DNA of 64,000 nucleotides from Haliscomenobacter sp040401995 (GTDB lineage Bacteria > Bacteroidota > Bacteroidia > Chitinophagales > Saprospiraceae), in contig JBBANM010000007.1 in NCBI GenBank assembly GCA_040401995.1, forward strand, positions 1-64,000, read 5' to 3'. Position 1 is the first letter of the stretch, and each line of letters opens with the position of its first letter. A model generated the notes under the pieces. The model made no database searches and was not told the origin of the DNA. It worked only from the letters and a program-made list of their open reading frames with translations. A program made the position numbers and the translations under genes. Of this stretch, positions 35,808 to 45,066 are shown piece by piece.

Positions 35808-37784
35808 CTAGTTTTCTGATATTTTCAAAAGCAAAAAGCCTGCTTCTATCCGTTGTCCGGCTTGGACAAAAATTTCCTCCACTGTTCCTGCTGCGGTTGC
35901 GGCAATGGTGTTCTCCATTTTCATCGAAGACAATAGGATCAAACTATCCCCTGATGCCACCACCTGTCCGGGCGATACCAATACCTCGATGATTTCTCCG
36001 GGCATTGGCGATTGATAAGTTCCTGGAAGTTCTTCGCTACCGGCAACTGGAAAACGCGGCAGTACTTCGATCGTCAGGTTGCCGTATTGTGGCCAATGCA
36101 CATGCAGTTGATCCTTTTGGTGAACGATGGTCAGCGTTCGTTGCAAACCATCTACTACAAATCGCAACTGCTCGTCGTCGGGAGTTGTCAAACATTCCAC
36201 GACAAAAATGGCGTCGTCAATAAAAAACTGAAACCCGCCCTCTTTTTGGCGGTACTTTACGATCCATTCCTTACCCGCAGCGCCTAGGCGGATTTCTTGC
36301 GGTTGATAAAAATTATTGCGCCAACCGGAAGGCAAATGCTCCAGTAGCCCTCGCTCCCGCTCGTTTTTTTTCCATACCTGCAGTGTAGCGCCAATGAGTG
36401 CATGTTGCCAGCTAATCTCCCCTAAGTTACCGAATTGCGCGGTACCCAGCTGGTTTTGGATGAAATGAGTATCGTATTTTCCAGCAATAAAATCTGGGTG
36501 ATGCAATACCTGATTTAAAAAAGCTTGATTGGTAGTAAGTCCCAAACAAACCAGTTGGCTCATCGCATATTGCATGCTGCGAATGGTGGCCAACCGATCG
36601 GGACCGTGCGCGATGATTTTTGCGATCATGGGGTCGTAAAAAATCGAGATTTCGGAACCGCTTTCTACTGCTGAATCATAGCGCAAGCCGGTCAAATCTG
36701 TCGTCTTCCAATGTTGTATTTTTCCAGTGACGGGTAAAAAATTATTGCTGGGATCTTCGGCATACAAGCGACATTCTAGGGCGTAACCCTGGCCTTTCAC
36801 CTCGGATTGCTGCCAAGGCAAGGGAGCGCCTTCAGCTATGCGTATCTGCCATTCTACCAAATCCAATCCAGTAATGGCTTCCGTAACCGGATGTTCCACC
36901 TGCAAACGGGTATTGACTTCTAGAAAATAAAAGCTGTCTTCATTGATGTAAATGAACTCTACCGTTCCGGCATTATCGTATTGGATAGCTTGCGCGGCTT
37001 TTACCGCAGCCTCGCCCATTTTTTGCCGCATGGATGTGCTCAAAACCGGCGAAGGACTTTCCTCGATGATTTTTTGATACCGTCTTTGAATGGTACACTC
37101 CCGCTCCAGCAAATGAATGGCATTCCCATGTTGATCGCCAAAAATCTGAAATTCAATGTGACGAGCCGAAGGGAAATATTTTTCGATCAATAATTCGTCA
37201 TCGCCAAAAGCCGCCAATGCTTCGCGTTTGGCGCTCTGGATGGCGGTTTCCAACTCCTTTTTTTCATGAACAATCCGCATCCCTTTACCGCCGCCGCCAG
37301 CCGCTGCTTTCAATAAGATCGGAAAACCGATGGCTACTGCTTCCGCACTCAGTTTTTCGGTATTCTGATCTTCGCCGCGGTAACCGGGAATGACTGGAAC
37401 GCCATGTTCCGCCATAATGGCTTTGGCATTCGATTTAGAACCCATTGCCGCGATGGCCTCTGAGTGTGGGCCAATAAAAATCAACCCTGCGTCCTTGCAG
37501 CGCCTGGCAAAACCGGCCTGTTCCGACAAAAAGCCATACCCTGGATGAATGGCATTGGCGCCGTGTTCAAGCGCCAGGTTGATGATCCGATCTTGCTGAA
37601 GGTAGGAATCCGCAGCAGGGCTAGCCCCCAGATAAACCGCCTGATCAGCCAACTGTACAAAAGGCGCATCCCGATCGGCATCAGAATAGACTGCAATCGT
37701 TTGAATGCCCATTTTGCGACAGGTGCGGATGATGCGGCTGGCAATCTCCCCCCGATTGGCGATGAGTAAAGTTTGAACCATCAT
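35808..37784 (-). CDS. Acyl-CoA carboxylase alpha subunit (biotin carboxylase + biotin carrier)
   Basis: A 658-residue protein. Residues 1-450 are biotin carboxylase: LLIANRGEIASRIIRTC, the ATP-grasp Gly loop AAAGGGGKGMRIV and VEFIYINEDSFYFLEVNTRLQVEHPVTE. The C-terminus is a biotinyl domain with LSSMKMENTIAA, where Lys622 would carry biotin. The middle BT-like region links to the beta subunit. It carboxylates biotin with ATP and bicarbonate for transfer to an acyl-CoA by the beta subunit encoded 1.3 kb upstream, with a flavin monooxygenase gene between. Length fits methylcrotonyl-, geranyl- or propionyl-CoA carboxylase alpha chains. Confidence 0.94.
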   Translation of the reverse strand: MMVQTLLIANRGEIASRIIRTCRKMGIQTIAVYSDADRDAPFVQLADQAVYLGASPAADSYLQQDRIINLALEHGANAIHPGYGFLSEQAGFARRCKDAGLIFIGPHSEAIAAMGSKSNAKAIMAEHGVPVIPGYRGEDQNTEKLSAEAVAIGFPILLKAAAGGGGKGMRIVHEKKELETAIQSAKREALAAFGDDELLIEKYFPSARHIEFQIFGDQHGNAIHLLERECTIQRRYQKIIEESPSPVLSTSMRQKMGEAAVKAAQAIQYDNAGTVEFIYINEDSFYFLEVNTRLQVEHPVTEAITGLDLVEWQIRIAEGAPLPWQQSEVKGQGYALECRLYAEDPSNNFLPVTGKIQHWKTTDLTGLRYDSAVESGSEISIFYDPMIAKIIAHGPDRLATIRSMQYAMSQLVCLGLTTNQAFLNQVLHHPDFIAGKYDTHFIQNQLGTAQFGNLGEISWQHALIGATLQVWKKNERERGLLEHLPSGWRNNFYQPQEIRLGAAGKEWIVKYRQKEGGFQFFIDDAIFVVECLTTPDDEQLRFVVDGLQRTLTIVHQKDQLHVHWPQYGNLTIEVLPRFPVAGSEELPGTYQSPMPGEIIEVLVSPGQVVASGDSLILLSSMKMENTIAATAAGTVEEIFVQAGQRIEAGFLLLKISEN

Positions 37785-37786
37785 AG

Positions 37787-39094
37787 CTATACCGTTAGCA
37801 GAAAGTAAGCTGGGGCATTCCGTGGAATTTCGCGCTCCAGTTCTTTGATAAATGCATGAAAATGGACTTCAATGGTATGGCGTTTGCTGGCCAAAAATTC
37901 CTTGTCGATAAAGTCGGCATCTTTTTCGGCCAATTCTTTGATGTTGGCGGGCATTTTCCAACGTCCCATTACGTAGTTGGCCGCCAACTTGGCTTGGTAA
38001 TCAGCAGCTGGCCAGATTGCACCCTGGGGTTGAAAAAGACCAATGAATGCCAAAGTAGGATGATCCTCATGAAAAATGCGCAAATACAAGGGCACCCGAT
38101 CTGCCTCTTCGTAACAGATGAAGTTTTTGTCAAAAAATGGCAAACTGATCTTGTAACCGGTTGCGGCAATGATGGTGTCAAAGGTTTCTTTTTTTCCATC
38201 CATAAACGTAACCTCCTGGCCTTCGACGTGCTCTATGCCTGCTCGTGGATGCACTTTGCCGTGACGAATTTTATAAAGGAGCTCTGAATTCATGGTGGGG
38301 TGGGCCTTTAACACTGGAAAATTGGGCTCAGGAAGTCCATAGTCACTGTATTTACCCACTTGGATCCGCAAGCTTAAGCTGCGCAAAAAATCGGCGATGG
38401 GCGTGGGCAACCAATTCATGGAGTTGTTGAAGGTATCACTGGGTTTGCCCAAAAAGAATTTGGGAACGATGTATTGCGCCCGTCGAACGCTGATGGCCAC
38501 GAATTTTGCCGTTCTACTGATTTCTACAGCGCAGTCGCAACCCGAATTCCCCGCGCCAATGACCAGCACGCGTTGGTCTTTGAACGGAGTGGCAGTTTTG
38601 TATTGATGGGAGTGTAGGTAGTTGCCAGTGAACGTACCCGGCAATTCCGGATGTCGCGGCACGTTGTGGTGACCATTGGCAATAAAGAGGTAGTCAAAAA
38701 CTTCCACTTCACCGTTTCCCAAAGTCAGTTGCCAGCTTTCATTGCTGATTTTCTCCGCTTTTTCAACACTGGTATTGAATTGGATATAGGGATACAAACC
38801 AAAATGTTCGGCATATGACTGAAAATAGGCCAACACCTGCTCGTGCGAAGGATAATCTGGATAAGCATCGGGCATGGGGAAATCTAGGTACTCCGAAAGT
38901 GTTTTTGAACTGATGATGTGCGTGGTTTCGCACACGCTGGAATGCGATTCCTGAGGAGAATAAATCCAATTGCCCCCAACTTCGCTGTTTTGCTCGTAGC
39001 ATACCACGTCGGTTACTCCCGCTTGGAGCAAGTTTTTTATTGCTGTAATCCCGGAGCATCCTGCCCCGATGACCGCGACTCTTTTATTGGCCAT
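37787..39094 (-). CDS. Flavin-containing monooxygenase (FMO type)
   Basis: A 435-residue class B flavoprotein monooxygenase. The FAD loop is VIGAGCSGI near residues 8-16, the NADPH loop VIGAGNSGCDCAVEIS near 180-195, and between them is the complete FMO fingerprint FxGxxxHxxxY (FTGNYLHSHQY). This identifies the FMO rather than Baeyer-Villiger subgroup, which uses FxGxxxHxxxW. It would oxygenate a nucleophilic atom or, in some bacterial forms, a ketone. Its place between the two carboxylase genes (2-bp and 30-bp gaps) is unusual and gives no clear step. Confidence 0.92.
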   Translation of the reverse strand: MANKRVAVIGAGCSGITAIKNLLQAGVTDVVCYEQNSEVGGNWIYSPQESHSSVCETTHIISSKTLSEYLDFPMPDAYPDYPSHEQVLAYFQSYAEHFGLYPYIQFNTSVEKAEKISNESWQLTLGNGEVEVFDYLFIANGHHNVPRHPELPGTFTGNYLHSHQYKTATPFKDQRVLVIGAGNSGCDCAVEISRTAKFVAISVRRAQYIVPKFFLGKPSDTFNNSMNWLPTPIADFLRSLSLRIQVGKYSDYGLPEPNFPVLKAHPTMNSELLYKIRHGKVHPRAGIEHVEGQEVTFMDGKKETFDTIIAATGYKISLPFFDKNFICYEEADRVPLYLRIFHEDHPTLAFIGLFQPQGAIWPAADYQAKLAANYVMGRWKMPANIKELAEKDADFIDKEFLASKRHTIEVHFHAFIKELEREIPRNAPAYFLLTV

Positions 39095-39124
39095 ATTGAA
39101 CTGCTGTTTTTTCTTTTCTAAATA

Positions 39125-40723
39125 TCACATTCTAAAAACGCCATACTTTCCGCTGCTTTGATAAGCTTGGTTATTCACTACGGCCAGACAAAAACCTAGG
39201 TAATGTCGGGTTTCGCGCGGATCAATGACCCCATCGTCCCAGATCTGCCCAGTGGCGTACCAGGCATTGGAAGTTTTTTCCACTTCTTGCATCATGAAAG
39301 CCTGCATGGCCTTGTTTTGATCCTCATCAAAGGGCAGTCCGGCCTTTTGTGCCGCTTCCCGTTGGATGGTTTCCATAACGCCGGTCAATTGCTCGGGGCC
39401 CATCACCGCTATTTTGGCGTTGGGATAAGCAAACAAAAAACGCGGTTTGTAGGCGCGCCCCATCATGGCGTAGTTACCTGCCCCATAAGAGGCACCGATC
39501 ATAATTGTAATGGCGGGTACCTCGCTGTTGGAAACGGCGTTGATCAGTTTTGCGCCATGTTTGATGATGCCTTCCTGTTCATACTCCTTGCCCACCATAA
39601 ACCCGGTGATGTTTTGGAAAAACAGCAAGGGGATGTTTTGCTGATTACACAACTGGATAAAATGCGCGCCTTTGTTGGCCGCGTCAGAAAAAAGCACGCC
39701 ATTGTTGCCAATAATGCCCACCGGGTAACCATGAATATCGGCAAAACCGGTTACCAAGGTTGTCCCCCATTCGGGTTTGAATTCTGAAAAACGCGAGCCA
39801 TCAACGGTACGGGCAATGATTTCGCGCACATCAAAGGGTTTGCGGATGTCAGGCGAGAGAATGCCGAGTAGTTCTTCGGCAGGGTACAGAGGCGATTCCA
39901 CGGCGTCTTGTGCCGCGTATTGAGGAGTAGACTTGGGCAAGCGCCCCACAATTTCCCGCGCCAAGCGGATACCGTCCAACTCGTCTTGCCCCAGGTAATC
40001 AGCAACCCCCGAAACGCGGCTGTGCATCGCTGCACCGCCTAAGGTTTCATCATCAACTATCTCATTAGTCGCCATTTTCACCAGTGGAGGGCCGGCTAAA
40101 AAAACCTTGGCATTGCCCTTCACAAAGATTGAGTAATCCGACATCCCCGGCACGTAAGCGCCACCGGCAGTGCTATTGCCAAAAACCACTGAAATGGTGG
40201 GCAACCCCTCCTTGGAACGGCGAGATATTTCGCGGAAACTAGCGCCGCCATAATTGAAAATCAAATGCTGCTCCGGCAAATTAGCGCCAGCTGATTCCAC
40301 CAAATTGATCACCGGCAGGCGGTTTTCAAGAGCGATTTCACTCAGTCGCAAACTTTTTTGCAGGGTGGCATAATCCACTGCGCCACCTTTATTGGTACCC
40401 ACATTCGAGATCACCATACAGAGTTGCCCCTGCACCAATCCTATGCCGCCAACGGTAGTACCGCCAGGGCCAAACCCTTTGCCGCCCAAACCAGCTAAAG
40501 GCAACAACTCTAAAAATGGACTATCGGGATCAATGGTAAGCTCCAGACGAGTGCGCGCGGGAAGTTTTCCTTCTTTGGCGGCTTTGACGAGGTGTTTTTC
40601 CTGACCTTGAAACAGGCTTTGGGCCATTTTTTCTTGCAATTCGGCTATCAAAGCGTGCATGCCTTCCCGATTGCTTTGAAAAAGTGCGGCTTGGGGGTTG
40701 ATCCTAGATTTCAATGGAAGCAT
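39125..40723 (-). CDS. Acyl-CoA carboxylase beta subunit (carboxyltransferase)
   Basis: A 532-residue carboxyltransferase with the two crotonase-fold halves: LVESAGANLPEQ and FGNSTAGGAYVPGMSDYSIF in the first, LFFQNITGFMVGKEYE and IGASYGAGNYAMMGRAY in the second. The overall match is to the MCC/GCC group. In the acyl-pocket stretch, however, it reads NYGGASFREISRRS where MCC beta chains (from memory) read roughly DREHFGRIFYNQA, which recalls the AccD2-like clade of actinobacteria whose substrate is unknown. The last 20 bases of the TetR gene overlap its start, so regulator and enzyme are translationally linked. Confidence 0.93.
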   Translation of the reverse strand: MLPLKSRINPQAALFQSNREGMHALIAELQEKMAQSLFQGQEKHLVKAAKEGKLPARTRLELTIDPDSPFLELLPLAGLGGKGFGPGGTTVGGIGLVQGQLCMVISNVGTNKGGAVDYATLQKSLRLSEIALENRLPVINLVESAGANLPEQHLIFNYGGASFREISRRSKEGLPTISVVFGNSTAGGAYVPGMSDYSIFVKGNAKVFLAGPPLVKMATNEIVDDETLGGAAMHSRVSGVADYLGQDELDGIRLAREIVGRLPKSTPQYAAQDAVESPLYPAEELLGILSPDIRKPFDVREIIARTVDGSRFSEFKPEWGTTLVTGFADIHGYPVGIIGNNGVLFSDAANKGAHFIQLCNQQNIPLLFFQNITGFMVGKEYEQEGIIKHGAKLINAVSNSEVPAITIMIGASYGAGNYAMMGRAYKPRFLFAYPNAKIAVMGPEQLTGVMETIQREAAQKAGLPFDEDQNKAMQAFMMQEVEKTSNAWYATGQIWDDGVIDPRETRHYLGFCLAVVNNQAYQSSGKYGVFRM

Positions 40724-41330
40724 CGGCTCTTAGTTTTTGAAAATGATGAACCCCTCTTTCGGTCAAATGCGGCAATACCAAATCCCAGATACTGAGCCGC
40801 AATTCCTCCACGTCCAGAATTTCCAGGCTCCTCAGGGTCAATTGTTCCAACCAAAAATTCATAAGCATCCATACCGTATGTGCAATGCGTTGATAATGAC
40901 CCGGTGTTTGTTCTGGCTTTAAGTTGCCCATACCCACCGAGAGGTCGATGACCGCTTTCACGTACTGGATTGAATTTTCAAAATAAGTTTGTTGCAGCAC
41001 GGCAATGGAAGGATACTTGCGGATGATGTGCACGCTATCCATGTAAATGAATCGATAGTTTTGCGCCATGGTTAATAGAGGAAGAATCTGGCGGTTGATG
41101 TTTTCAAAGGAGGGAATTTGCTGAACGCCCATCAGGATCTCGCCGCGTTCCTTTTCCATCTGCTGAAAAATTGCTTCGATGATAAAGTCTTGGTTGGCGA
41201 AATGATAGGCCAGATTGCCGCTGCTAATACCTAGCTCCGCCGCAATATCGCGCAGGGTCACATTGTTCACCCCTTTTTTGTTGTACAATTCTACGGCAGC
41301 ATCAAGGATGCGCTGTTTGATTGGCTTCAT
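40704..41330 (-). CDS. TetR family regulator heading the catabolic operon
   Basis: A 208-residue regulator with the TetR helix-turn-helix at residues about 8-52 (AAVELYNKKGVNNVTLRDIAAELGISSGNLAYHF) and a larger ligand-binding domain. It is the first gene of a run of about 20 same-strand genes and overlaps the carboxylase beta gene by 20 bp. TetR repressors of lipid or isoprenoid catabolism (AtuR, PsrA, FadR-type) are commonly placed this way and are released by an acyl-CoA. I see no clear palindrome in the 100 bp before the gene, so its operator is not identified. Confidence 0.9.
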   Translation of the reverse strand: MKPIKQRILDAAVELYNKKGVNNVTLRDIAAELGISSGNLAYHFANQDFIIEAIFQQMEKERGEILMGVQQIPSFENINRQILPLLTMAQNYRFIYMDSVHIIRKYPSIAVLQQTYFENSIQYVKAVIDLSVGMGNLKPEQTPGHYQRIAHTVWMLMNFWLEQLTLRSLEILDVEELRLSIWDLVLPHLTERGVHHFQKLRADASIEI

Positions 41331-41627
41331 GTGCGTGACAGCAATTATGTCAATAAAAATGTCCTACTCAACGAATAAACCACTTTATAATCCGCACCAA
41401 TTTAGAACAAAAAATCTAATTCACAACACTTAATTAGGACAAAAAATAAAAAAGTAGAACTAAAATTGGATTAACGACTCGTTTTTAGTTAAAAATTAAA
41501 GAAACGCAGCCTGTTTTTTGGGGTTAAGCAACCCTAGGCAAGTGATCCTGTCCATTGGTCTAGTAGATAATTGAGTTGGTCGGTAATGATTTTTTTCAAA
41601 ATTCAAAGCCGATATTTTTAGACTTAT

Positions 41628-41790
41628 TATACTTCCCTCGGGACGACCAGGCGATTTTTATCTCTTTCTTTTTTCGTCCTGCCGCGTTGCAAATGCTCGC
41701 CGTAGCTTTGGCTATGCCTGCGCTTTGCGCCTCGCAGGTCAAAAAAATAAATTCGTCAAAATTTCACCTGGTCATCTCGAGGGAAGTATA
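41628..41790. mobile_element. Palindromic MITE-like element, 163 bp, TATACTTCCCTCG ends
   Basis: The ends TATACTTCCCTCG (41628-41640) and CGAGGGAAGTATA (41778-41790) are perfect inverted repeats, and the similarity continues inward (GACCAGG) to 23 of 26 bases. The interior is again partly self-complementary. It lies in the 539-bp divergent space between the TetR gene and a secreted-protein gene, which otherwise contains AT-rich DNA and no supportable gene (41331-41869). No transposase. It differs in sequence from the GAGCTTG family. Confidence 0.6.
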
Positions 41791-41869
41791 TTGAAATCAC
41801 CCGACATTTTTTTTCACCTGACATTTTTTTTCACCCAACTTTTTTTCATCATTAAAACCCACTGTTGTT

Positions 41870-42229
41870 ATGAAGCGTATCGCATTGTTGTTGTTGCTGG
41901 CTTTGCCTATGTTGCAAGCCGCTGCCAAATCTCCAATCACTGATGGCAAAATCATCATGGAGACTACTGTAACTGATTTCAAAGTGATCAATCTCCACTT
42001 GGCTAACCTACAAAAAGCAAAAACCCAAGTCACCGTTGAGTCTTTGAGCGGAGAAAAACTTTTAGAAGAAGTCATCGAAAAACACAATGGTTACCAGGCA
42101 AACCTCAACTTGAAGGACCTGCCAAATGGGCGCTACATCCTGAAGGTAACCAATGCCGATGGCGAAAATCTACGACAAGTATTGGTGGTCAACGCCTCGG
42201 GCGTGGTTTGCTCTGATGTGACAGAGTAA
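41870..42229 (+). CDS. Small secreted protein with a beta-sandwich (DUF3244/T9SS tail-like)
   Basis: A 119-residue protein with a signal peptide (MKRIALLLLLALPMLQAAAK, cleavage near residue 19). The mature part has alternating strands ending LKDLPNGRYILKVTNADGEN, a pattern seen in DUF3244 and in Por-secretion C-terminal domains. The length leaves no cargo domain, so it is a free-standing exported sandwich. The final VVNASGVVCSDVTE carries a single Cys. Its function is unknown. It is about 100 bp upstream of the M14 peptidase gene on the same strand. Confidence 0.72.
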   Translation: MKRIALLLLLALPMLQAAAKSPITDGKIIMETTVTDFKVINLHLANLQKAKTQVTVESLSGEKLLEEVIEKHNGYQANLNLKDLPNGRYILKVTNADGENLRQVLVVNASGVVCSDVTE

Positions 42230-42335
42230 GCGTATATCTTGGTTGAAAGCAGTAGTAGAATGGTTTCTGGTCGATTTGTTTAAGCCGCATTAATTGGATT
42301 TGCTATTTTGGGCAAGGTCAATTAAAGCACAAATC

Positions 42336-44936
42336 ATGAGAACCAATCTGCTGCTGTTTTTCTTTCTATCCTTTTTTGCCACTCAATTATCGGCACAAAA
42401 AGTACCACTTAGCTACTATCTGCCCGAGATCGCTTACGATCCAAAAGTACCCTCGCCCGAAGCCTTTTTGGGCTATCAAATTGGCGAATGGCACATTAGC
42501 CACGATCAACTCATCGCGTACATGCGAAAGTTGGCAGAAACCTCGCCCCGGGTGAAGTTGACGGAGTTTGGCCGCACTTACGAAGGTCGCCCGCTAATCC
42601 ACCTAACCATTAGCGCTGAAAAAAATCTGCAAAACATCGACGCCATCAAGGCGCAACACGTCGCGCTGACCAATCCCAACGAATCGGCTAAAGCCAATCT
42701 GAGCAATATGCCTTTGGTCATTTATCAGGGATTCAGCATCCACGGCAACGAACCCAGCGGCGGAAATGCGGCGCCATTGGTAGCGTATTACCTAGCAGCA
42801 GGCAACAGTCCGGAAATAGATAAATTGCTCAACGATGTGGTCATCATTTTTGACCCCAGCTTTAACCCCGACGGGTTTCAGCGATTTTCCACCTGGGTAA
42901 ATCAGCATAAAAACAAAAATCTCATTGGCGATCCGCAAGATCGGGAATACAATGAAGTATGGCCCGGCGGCCGTTTTAACCACTACTGGTTTGACTTAAA
43001 CCGCGACTGGCTGAGCGGCGCGCACCCGGAATCACGAGGTAGGGCAAAATTGTTTCATGAATGGAAACCCAATATCCTTACCGATCACCACGAGATGGGT
43101 ACAAACTCTTCGTTCTTTTTTATGCCCGGTGTACCTTCGCGGGTTAACCCCATCACCCCCTTGCGCAACCAAGATTTGACGGCAAAAATCGGCCAGTTTC
43201 ACGCCAAAAACCTCGATAAAATTGGGTCTTTATACTATTCGCAAGAGGGCTACGACGATTTTTACTATGGCAAAGGCTCTACTTTTCCTGATGTCAATGG
43301 CTGTATTGGTATTTTGTTTGAGCAAGCGAGTTCACGCGGGCACCTGCAGGAAACGCCGAATGGACCGCTGCCATTCCATTTTACCATTCGCAATCAGGTA
43401 CAAACGGCCTTTTCTACGCATCAAGCCGCGGTGGAGTTGCGCCAGGAATTGCTAGAGTTTCAACGCACTTTTTTCCAAGACGCTTACAAAGAAGCGAAGG
43501 CCGACGCCCGCGCTGGTTTTGTATTTGGCGATGCTTATGACCCCGCGCGTTTGGATCAAATGGTGGAGATTTTGCGCCGACATCAAATTGACGTCCATGC
43601 TCTGGGCGCCAAAGTAACCGTTGAAGGCAAAACCTTTGAGCCTGGTTCCAGCTATGTAGTACCGCTGGAGCAAGCACAGTACCGCTTGGTTCGCGGCATT
43701 TTTGAGTCGTCCACTACTTTCCAGGATAGTATTTTTTACGATATCTCGGCCTGGGGGCTGCCACTGGCCTTCAACTTGCCCTATGCTGCGCTACAACGCA
43801 AAGGATTGGACAGCAAGGTTTTTGGTGCAAAAATTGAAGGTGCGCGACCAGAGCATCCCGCAACAGTTTTGCCTACCCAAAGCAGTTATGCCTACTTGCT
43901 GGAATGGGACAATTACTACGCACCCAAAGCGCTCCACTACCTACAAAGCAAAGGCGTGCGCAGCAAAGTAGCCATGGAAACGCTGACCCTGAATGGTAAA
44001 ACTTACTCGCCTGGCACGATTATGATTACCGCGCAAAACCAAAGCGCCAGCGCTAACCAGATTTTCCAATGGATAACCGAAGCCGCCAAAACCAACAACG
44101 TGGTGATTGATGCTGTAAGCACTGGTTTGACGCCAGTTGGTATCGACTTGGGCAGCGTGGGTTTTGCTAATATAAGGCAACCGAAGGTGATGATTTTGGT
44201 AGGCGAAGGCGTATCACCAGGAACTGCGGGTGAAGCCTGGCACTTATTGGATCAGCGTTTCGACGTGCCCGTGTCCAAAGTAGAAGCTGATGATTTGGGG
44301 CGTTTTAACCTAAGTCGCTACAACGTGATTGTAATGGGCGATGGGGCATTCAACACCATACCGAATGCCGGTGTGGCCAAACTGAAAGAATGGGTCAACG
44401 GTGGGGGCACCTTGATTGCCATGCAACGTGCCATCACCTGGCTCAAGGGGCAAGGCATCGGCTTTGTGGAGGTACGGGAGAACAAAGACAACAAAGAAAA
44501 AGACAAACCTAAACCGCGTCGCCCTTATGGTCAGTGGGACGAAGATTTTGGCGCATTAGAGATTCCGGGCACCATTTTCGAGGCAGAGTTGGATTTGACG
44601 CATCCCTTGTGTTTTGGCTTACACCGCAACCGCATGCCGGTATTCCGCGACAGTGATTTGTTTTTGGAACCGGCTAAAAATCCATATGCTACACCAGTGT
44701 TGTATACTGCGGCTCCGTTGGTAAGCGGATATGTGAACGGCAAATTGGCGGGTTTAGCGCCCAATTCAGCCGGTGTGGTGGTAAGCAGCTCGGGCGGTGG
44801 CAAGGTAATCTTCATGGCCGACAACCCCAATTTCCGGGCACACTGGTGGGGTACCAACCGCTTATTTTTAAATGCCGTATTTTTTGGCAACGTGGTGAAT
44901 GGCGCTACGACTGAGGTGGAAGGGAAGAAGGATTAG
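42336..44936 (+). CDS. M14 family zinc carboxypeptidase, exported, with C-terminal amidotransferase-like domain
   Basis: An 866-residue exported enzyme. A signal peptide runs to about residue 20 (LSA-Q), which selects the ATG of MRTNLLLF over an in-frame ATG 14 codons upstream. The M14 domain (about 45-400) has the zinc HxxE motif in FSIHGNEPSG (His136, Glu139), the third ligand His in LTDHHEMG and the substrate-Arg region. The C-terminal third contains a class-I amidotransferase-like fold (VMILVGEGVSPGTAGEAWHLL, RYNVIVMGDGAF, KEWVNGGGTLIAMQ). Such two-part proteins are common in Bacteroidota and probably trim peptides in the periplasm. Confidence 0.92.
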   Translation: MRTNLLLFFFLSFFATQLSAQKVPLSYYLPEIAYDPKVPSPEAFLGYQIGEWHISHDQLIAYMRKLAETSPRVKLTEFGRTYEGRPLIHLTISAEKNLQNIDAIKAQHVALTNPNESAKANLSNMPLVIYQGFSIHGNEPSGGNAAPLVAYYLAAGNSPEIDKLLNDVVIIFDPSFNPDGFQRFSTWVNQHKNKNLIGDPQDREYNEVWPGGRFNHYWFDLNRDWLSGAHPESRGRAKLFHEWKPNILTDHHEMGTNSSFFFMPGVPSRVNPITPLRNQDLTAKIGQFHAKNLDKIGSLYYSQEGYDDFYYGKGSTFPDVNGCIGILFEQASSRGHLQETPNGPLPFHFTIRNQVQTAFSTHQAAVELRQELLEFQRTFFQDAYKEAKADARAGFVFGDAYDPARLDQMVEILRRHQIDVHALGAKVTVEGKTFEPGSSYVVPLEQAQYRLVRGIFESSTTFQDSIFYDISAWGLPLAFNLPYAALQRKGLDSKVFGAKIEGARPEHPATVLPTQSSYAYLLEWDNYYAPKALHYLQSKGVRSKVAMETLTLNGKTYSPGTIMITAQNQSASANQIFQWITEAAKTNNVVIDAVSTGLTPVGIDLGSVGFANIRQPKVMILVGEGVSPGTAGEAWHLLDQRFDVPVSKVEADDLGRFNLSRYNVIVMGDGAFNTIPNAGVAKLKEWVNGGGTLIAMQRAITWLKGQGIGFVEVRENKDNKEKDKPKPRRPYGQWDEDFGALEIPGTIFEAELDLTHPLCFGLHRNRMPVFRDSDLFLEPAKNPYATPVLYTAAPLVSGYVNGKLAGLAPNSAGVVVSSSGGGKVIFMADNPNFRAHWWGTNRLFLNAVFFGNVVNGATTEVEGKKD

Positions 44937-44964
44937 AGGATCACTAATAATAAATCCTTTTGAA

Positions 44965-45012
44965 TTGTTTGATTATTTGGTTGCTCTTGTTAGCAACCAA
45001 ATAATCAAACAA
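44965..45012. promoter_or_regulatory. Perfect 21-bp inverted repeat before the unknown/PIN gene pair
   Basis: TTGTTTGATTATTTGGTTGC (+T) at 44965-44985 is exactly complementary to 44992-45012, with a 6-base loop. It is 54 bp before the proposed GTG start of the downstream gene. Neither arm is followed by a T-run on the plus strand, so an operator or regulatory hairpin is likelier than a terminator, though it could also end the M14 peptidase transcript. Confidence 0.65.
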
Positions 45013-45066
45013 AAAGTAGTCTTTTTAAAAAAGAACCCCTATCTTTATAAATCAAAAGATATCCAG

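Noticed and set aside
39125..40723. Calling the carboxylase beta subunit simply methylcrotonyl-CoA carboxylase
   Set aside because: The acyl-pocket stretch differs from what I recall for MCC and no HMG-CoA lyase is present, so substrate is left open.
44899..45066. Upstream extension of the PIN-partner gene
   Set aside because: The extension overlaps the M14 gene and reads through the perfect inverted repeat, so a GTG at 45067 is preferred.
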